Positions 21,847-24,654 of a DNA stretch of 24,654 nt are shown one piece after another. A program made the translations under genes and the position numbers. This DNA comes from Planctomycetes bacterium UBA7888 (GTDB lineage Bacteria; Planctomycetota; UBA1135): the NCBI GenBank assembly GCA_002500505.1, contig DLRM01000045.1, positions 1 to 24,654 on the forward strand. Direction: 5' to 3'. How positions within the stretch are numbered: the first letter of the stretch is position 1; each line of letters begins with the position of its first letter. The notes beneath the pieces were generated by a model. It was not told where the DNA came from and searched no databases. It was given only the letters and a program-made list of their open reading frames with translations.

Positions 21847-24117
21847 ATGTCCTCGACGCAGAAGCCGCAAGGCGATCAGCGCATTGCCCAGTCCCTGGGC
21901 CTGAAAGTGCCGGTTTACCGCCACCTTCGCGACGCACTCGCCCTAAATCAACATCCATCCTGGCTCCAACTTGCCGATCCCGCGTTGGCAGGGGCCTTTC
22001 CAAATCCACTCGGATTCGAACTTCTTCTTGATCATTTACAAGAAGTAGGCTCCTTGGAGCGAAGGCGCGCAAACTTGCTGCGTTCCCTTGGGGATTCGGA
22101 AGATCAGGAGCTGAAGAGTCGGTTTCAGGATGCTGCTGACGAAGGCGAGTTGGAAGATATAGCCCTTTCAGTGGAGCCTTCAAGCGGTGAAGATGATGAG
22201 TCTTTAAAGGACGAACAAAAGGAATATCTGAAAAAGTTGCGAGGGGATAGTGCGCTTGCCCTCCATCTCCGCTCAACTTTCCGGAATGAGGGAAGCCTTC
22301 TCGTTAAGTTGCAAGAGGGGAAAGAGGCCGACTTAAAACCATTCCAGCAATTTGCTGGCAAGGAAATAAAATTGGTTGAGGTACCTGAAAATCAATATTT
22401 GACAATGCGTCGTGGTGAGCACGCGCATGCCCTCAAATTAGATTTTTGTTTTCCACCTGAAGCCCTTTTAGAGCCCTTCAGCACCAGCGGGTTCCCCCCG
22501 CAAGAAAAAGACAGCTACTTTTTGCTTTTTAAGAAATTTGTAGATGAAGAAAGAATGCCTCGTCTAATTCAAGAGGCGCGAGCCCGATTGAAGAAGCGAG
22601 CAGAGAGCTATGCCCTTCAACATGCATGGGGGCTTCTGGAAATGACCTTGGATCGAGGCCTCCAAAAAGGGAAGGTCCTCGGGATTTTTGCACAAAGAAA
22701 TGGGAAGCTTTCGTTGGCGATTTCTGACGAGGGACATTTTTTACGTGCGACCCAATTTTCGGCTAAAGATAAAGAAAAGTTAGAGGAGAACATCACCAAC
22801 TTTTTGGGAGAAGACCGGCCAGAGACGGTGGCCCTCCAAGCCGATTCCCCAACTCGGAACTACGGAAATAAAGCTTTAGATATTATTCGTAAGAGTGGAA
22901 AGGTCCGGGCTTTGCTTGTTCCCGTTGCCGTTGTTCGAACCCTTTTGCGTGAAGTCGCAAGAGGATTTGAAGAATCTCACTTGCAACATGATGAGCGTCA
23001 AGCGTTTATGTTGGCTCGGTTTGGGCAGCACCCTCGGGCAGCGGCCTACCACACACCCCACATTGTCCGCGCATTCATTCAAAACCGTGGCGAAGTGAAT
23101 CCTCACCGGTTAGACACTTTTACGGAGGTGTTCCTGCAAAGCCTCGTGGTTGCTCGAGGAGTAGATTTAAACAACGCCACTCATGACGAGCTTCGCCTAG
23201 TCCCTGGCATCGAAGCCAAGGTGGTTGAGATTGAACGCTCAACGAGCCCTTTCCGGTCTTTATTGGATTTTCAGAACCGATTGGCTCTGTGTGAGGAAGA
23301 TTGGAAAGCTGCGTTCTGCTTCCTACGGGTTCGAGGTGGAGATGAACCGCTCGATGCAAAGCCCCTTCACCCCATCTACTACGCCCCGCTCCGGGAAGTC
23401 CTCCCCAATAAGGAAGAAGAAGCCAGAAGTCTTCTTAAGGCGCCTTCCAAGCTCGAGGGATTGAAATGGGACGAAACCTTGAAATCTCGGGGCTGGACCA
23501 TACGAGTGATTCCACACATCATCCGTGGGCTGATGAAATCTTCCAGACGCCCGCGCTTTGGCCACCGCGGCGCTCAAGCTGGAAAACGATTGGAGACCTT
23601 GGAGGTCGGCGCCACTGTGTCAGGGAAGATTACGAAAATTCTAGAGCATGGCGCTTTCATTGACATTGGAATGCGCCGCGAGGGATTTGTTCATGTTTCG
23701 CAACTCGCAGACCAATTCGTTAAGGATCCAAACGCGGTCGTTGAAGTGGGTCAGGAAGTTTCGGGTCGCGTGATTTCGATTGATCTTGAGAAACAGCGCT
23801 TCCGAGTCTCTCTTCGCTCCGAAGAAGAAGGCTCTAGGGGAGCCGGCCGAGGCAAAGGCAAACCAAAGGGTCGAGGCAAAGGGAATGCTCGAGAGCAGCG
23901 TGTTCCACTTCCAGCTCATGCCAAAGATATGCGCCCGAAATCTAGACCAGGTGGTGCCCGAGGAGGTCGTGACGACCACCGGAAGAAGCCAGAAAAAATA
24001 CAAACCGGCAAAGACCCGAATGCTGGGCGTTGGAAGGAGGAAATTGATCCGACTAACCCTTTCTACGAATTCTTCCGTCAGCAGCAAGAACCTGAAGAAG
24101 AAAGCGAAAGTAGTTAG
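21847..24117 (+). CDS. Divergent Tex-like S1 RNA-binding protein
   Basis: The protein has 756 residues from the ATG at 21847; the open frame upstream crosses terminators and is not used. The C-terminal half follows the Tex transcription accessory proteins: a YqgF/RNase H-like region (about 270-430), helix-hairpin-helix VDLNNATHDELRLVPGIEA (from 439) with PFRSLLDF, LDAKPLHPIYY, then an S1 domain (about 582-661; GKITKILEHGAFIDIG, FVHVSQLADQFVKDPNAVV). A 95-residue tail rich in Gly, Arg and Lys follows. The YqgF part lacks the DPGxRxGxK motif of Tex (it reads GIFAQRNGKLSL) and the N-terminal 250 residues, with an acidic stretch near 90-130, do not look like normal Tex. Nucleic-acid binding is likely; nuclease activity is not. 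The stop overlaps the convergent gene by 4 bp. Confidence 0.8.
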   Translation: MSSTQKPQGDQRIAQSLGLKVPVYRHLRDALALNQHPSWLQLADPALAGAFPNPLGFELLLDHLQEVGSLERRRANLLRSLGDSEDQELKSRFQDAADEGELEDIALSVEPSSGEDDESLKDEQKEYLKKLRGDSALALHLRSTFRNEGSLLVKLQEGKEADLKPFQQFAGKEIKLVEVPENQYLTMRRGEHAHALKLDFCFPPEALLEPFSTSGFPPQEKDSYFLLFKKFVDEERMPRLIQEARARLKKRAESYALQHAWGLLEMTLDRGLQKGKVLGIFAQRNGKLSLAISDEGHFLRATQFSAKDKEKLEENITNFLGEDRPETVALQADSPTRNYGNKALDIIRKSGKVRALLVPVAVVRTLLREVARGFEESHLQHDERQAFMLARFGQHPRAAAYHTPHIVRAFIQNRGEVNPHRLDTFTEVFLQSLVVARGVDLNNATHDELRLVPGIEAKVVEIERSTSPFRSLLDFQNRLALCEEDWKAAFCFLRVRGGDEPLDAKPLHPIYYAPLREVLPNKEEEARSLLKAPSKLEGLKWDETLKSRGWTIRVIPHIIRGLMKSSRRPRFGHRGAQAGKRLETLEVGATVSGKITKILEHGAFIDIGMRREGFVHVSQLADQFVKDPNAVVEVGQEVSGRVISIDLEKQRFRVSLRSEEEGSRGAGRGKGKPKGRGKGNAREQRVPLPAHAKDMRPKSRPGGARGGRDDHRKKPEKIQTGKDPNAGRWKEEIDPTNPFYEFFRQQQEPEEESESS

Positions 24118-24654
24118 CGGTTTCGAATCAGAAGGGAATTGTCGAGCTCTAAGTTTTGCCTTCCCTCGCGAGTTTCATTGAGCCAGCGTTTTCCATCCTG
24201 GGCATAACCTTTTGTAGGGCGGATTTCAGGGAATCGTTCAGAGTGCCATTGGTTCCAAAGATCCATTAAGCGCTCACGCGTTTGTTTTGCCGCAAGTGAT
24301 GCAAGAGCGACGGGGAAAAAGTTCCCGTCGGCACCTTCAGAGAACCGAATTTGAACTTCGCGCTCTTGCCAGCTCAAGGTGTAGAGCGAGGCCTTTTGAG
24401 TTTCAGCATGAATTTGGATTGAATCTGGGGATAAAGCTTCCTCAAGTCGAGAGGCATAACTTCGCCGGGCGCCATGGCGGTCCATTTCAATCCTCAGCGG
24501 AGCAGGTTGGCTCAGCTGGAGAACATGGGAAACAACCTCCATGCTTATTTTGAAAAGGACATCCGCTTTGGAACCGTGCGTATTGAGCAAGTGATTCCAC
24601 TCACCTGCAGGGACAGCTCGAGCTCCGAACCCCTCGAAGGTGCATCCACTCGAA
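24114..24654 (-). CDS. RNase HII-like protein, 5' end outside window
   Basis: The minus-strand frame is open to the right edge, so only the C-terminal part (about 180 residues) is seen; a TTG at 24590 is inside the protein because the residues before it (FEGFGARAVPAGEWN) continue in sequence style. The part LASLAAKQTRERLMDLWNQW followed by RPTKGYAQDGKRWL resembles the C-terminal half of ribonuclease HII (SxxAKxxRxxxM...KGY). Upstream, IEMDRHGARRSYASRLEEAL contains a possible metal-binding Asp. From memory, similar RNase H-like proteins with a D-[RK]-H-G motif occur in planctomycete genomes. Hydrolysis of RNA-DNA hybrids is plausible but unproven. Its TAA and the TAG of the convergent Tex-like gene share bases. 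Confidence 0.6.
   Translation of the reverse strand, partial: SSGCTFEGFGARAVPAGEWNHLLNTHGSKADVLFKISMEVVSHVLQLSQPAPLRIEMDRHGARRSYASRLEEALSPDSIQIHAETQKASLYTLSWQEREVQIRFSEGADGNFFPVALASLAAKQTRERLMDLWNQWHSERFPEIRPTKGYAQDGKRWLNETREGRQNLELDNSLLIRNR

Noticed and set aside
1..24654. CRISPR arrays, insertion sequences, prophage genes or toxin-antitoxin pairs
   Set aside because: No regularly spaced repeats, transposase or integrase motifs, or phage structural genes were seen on either strand.

Overview
The window looks like a chromosomal segment of a Gram-negative bacterium with moderate GC, made mostly of single-copy housekeeping genes plus one catabolic operon. KdsB (CMP-Kdo synthesis) implies LPS, and AnmK implies peptidoglycan recycling. 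The coupled kdsB-pyrG order is known from Chlamydiae, and the DUF1844 and RNase HII-like proteins recall planctomycete/PVC proteins. A Planctomycetota/PVC-like or deltaproteobacterial-grade lineage is therefore my best guess, but it is inference and cannot be proven from this sequence. No phage, IS element or CRISPR array is visible. Genes are packed tightly: several overlap by 4 bp, and two convergent pairs share stop-codon bases.

Layout. (1) 1-550: the Lys/Arg-rich tail of an upstream gene, a strong hairpin, an HU-family gene and its terminator. (2) 549-2303 (-): methionyl-tRNA synthetase, divergent from (3) 2416-7300 (+): a five-gene operon, gcd-had-oah-dch-SDR. It encodes most of the route from cyclohexa-1,5-diene-1-carbonyl-CoA to crotonyl-CoA, the lower part of the anaerobic benzoyl-CoA pathway, without a benzoyl-CoA reductase or a thiolase. 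(4) 7297-10470 (-): lipoprotein-like gene, kdsB, pyrG, DUF1844, translationally coupled. (5) 10547-13836 (+): envelope genes: an isoprenylcysteine-methyltransferase-like membrane protein, an LPS/RIO-type kinase-like protein, then a promoter with two identical 12-bp palindromes, a membrane-anchored LysM protein and AnmK. (6) 13952-15991 (+): an exported TPR/HEAT protein that seems to carry a degenerate receiver domain. (7) 16033-18528 (+): tRNA-Thr(CGU), an ElbB-type DJ-1 protein, and a PTS enzyme I homologue lacking its catalytic cysteine. (8) 18532-19461 (-): homoserine kinase, divergent from (9) fusA (EF-G, 19637-21757), followed by tandem terminators, then (10) a divergent Tex-like S1 RNA-binding protein and, convergent to it, the 3' part of an RNase HII-like gene running off the right edge.

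How it fits together. The aromatic operon would turn a dearomatised ring-CoA into central metabolites; with a reductase and thiolase elsewhere it would allow benzoate-type catabolism, or run in reverse to make cyclic acids. PyrG supplies the CTP that KdsB consumes. The envelope block links cell-wall recycling (AnmK, LysM) with a putative LPS-type kinase. The items most worth follow-up are the aromatic module, the tandem-palindrome promoter, the pseudo-receiver inside an exported HEAT protein, and the inactivated enzyme I homologue.
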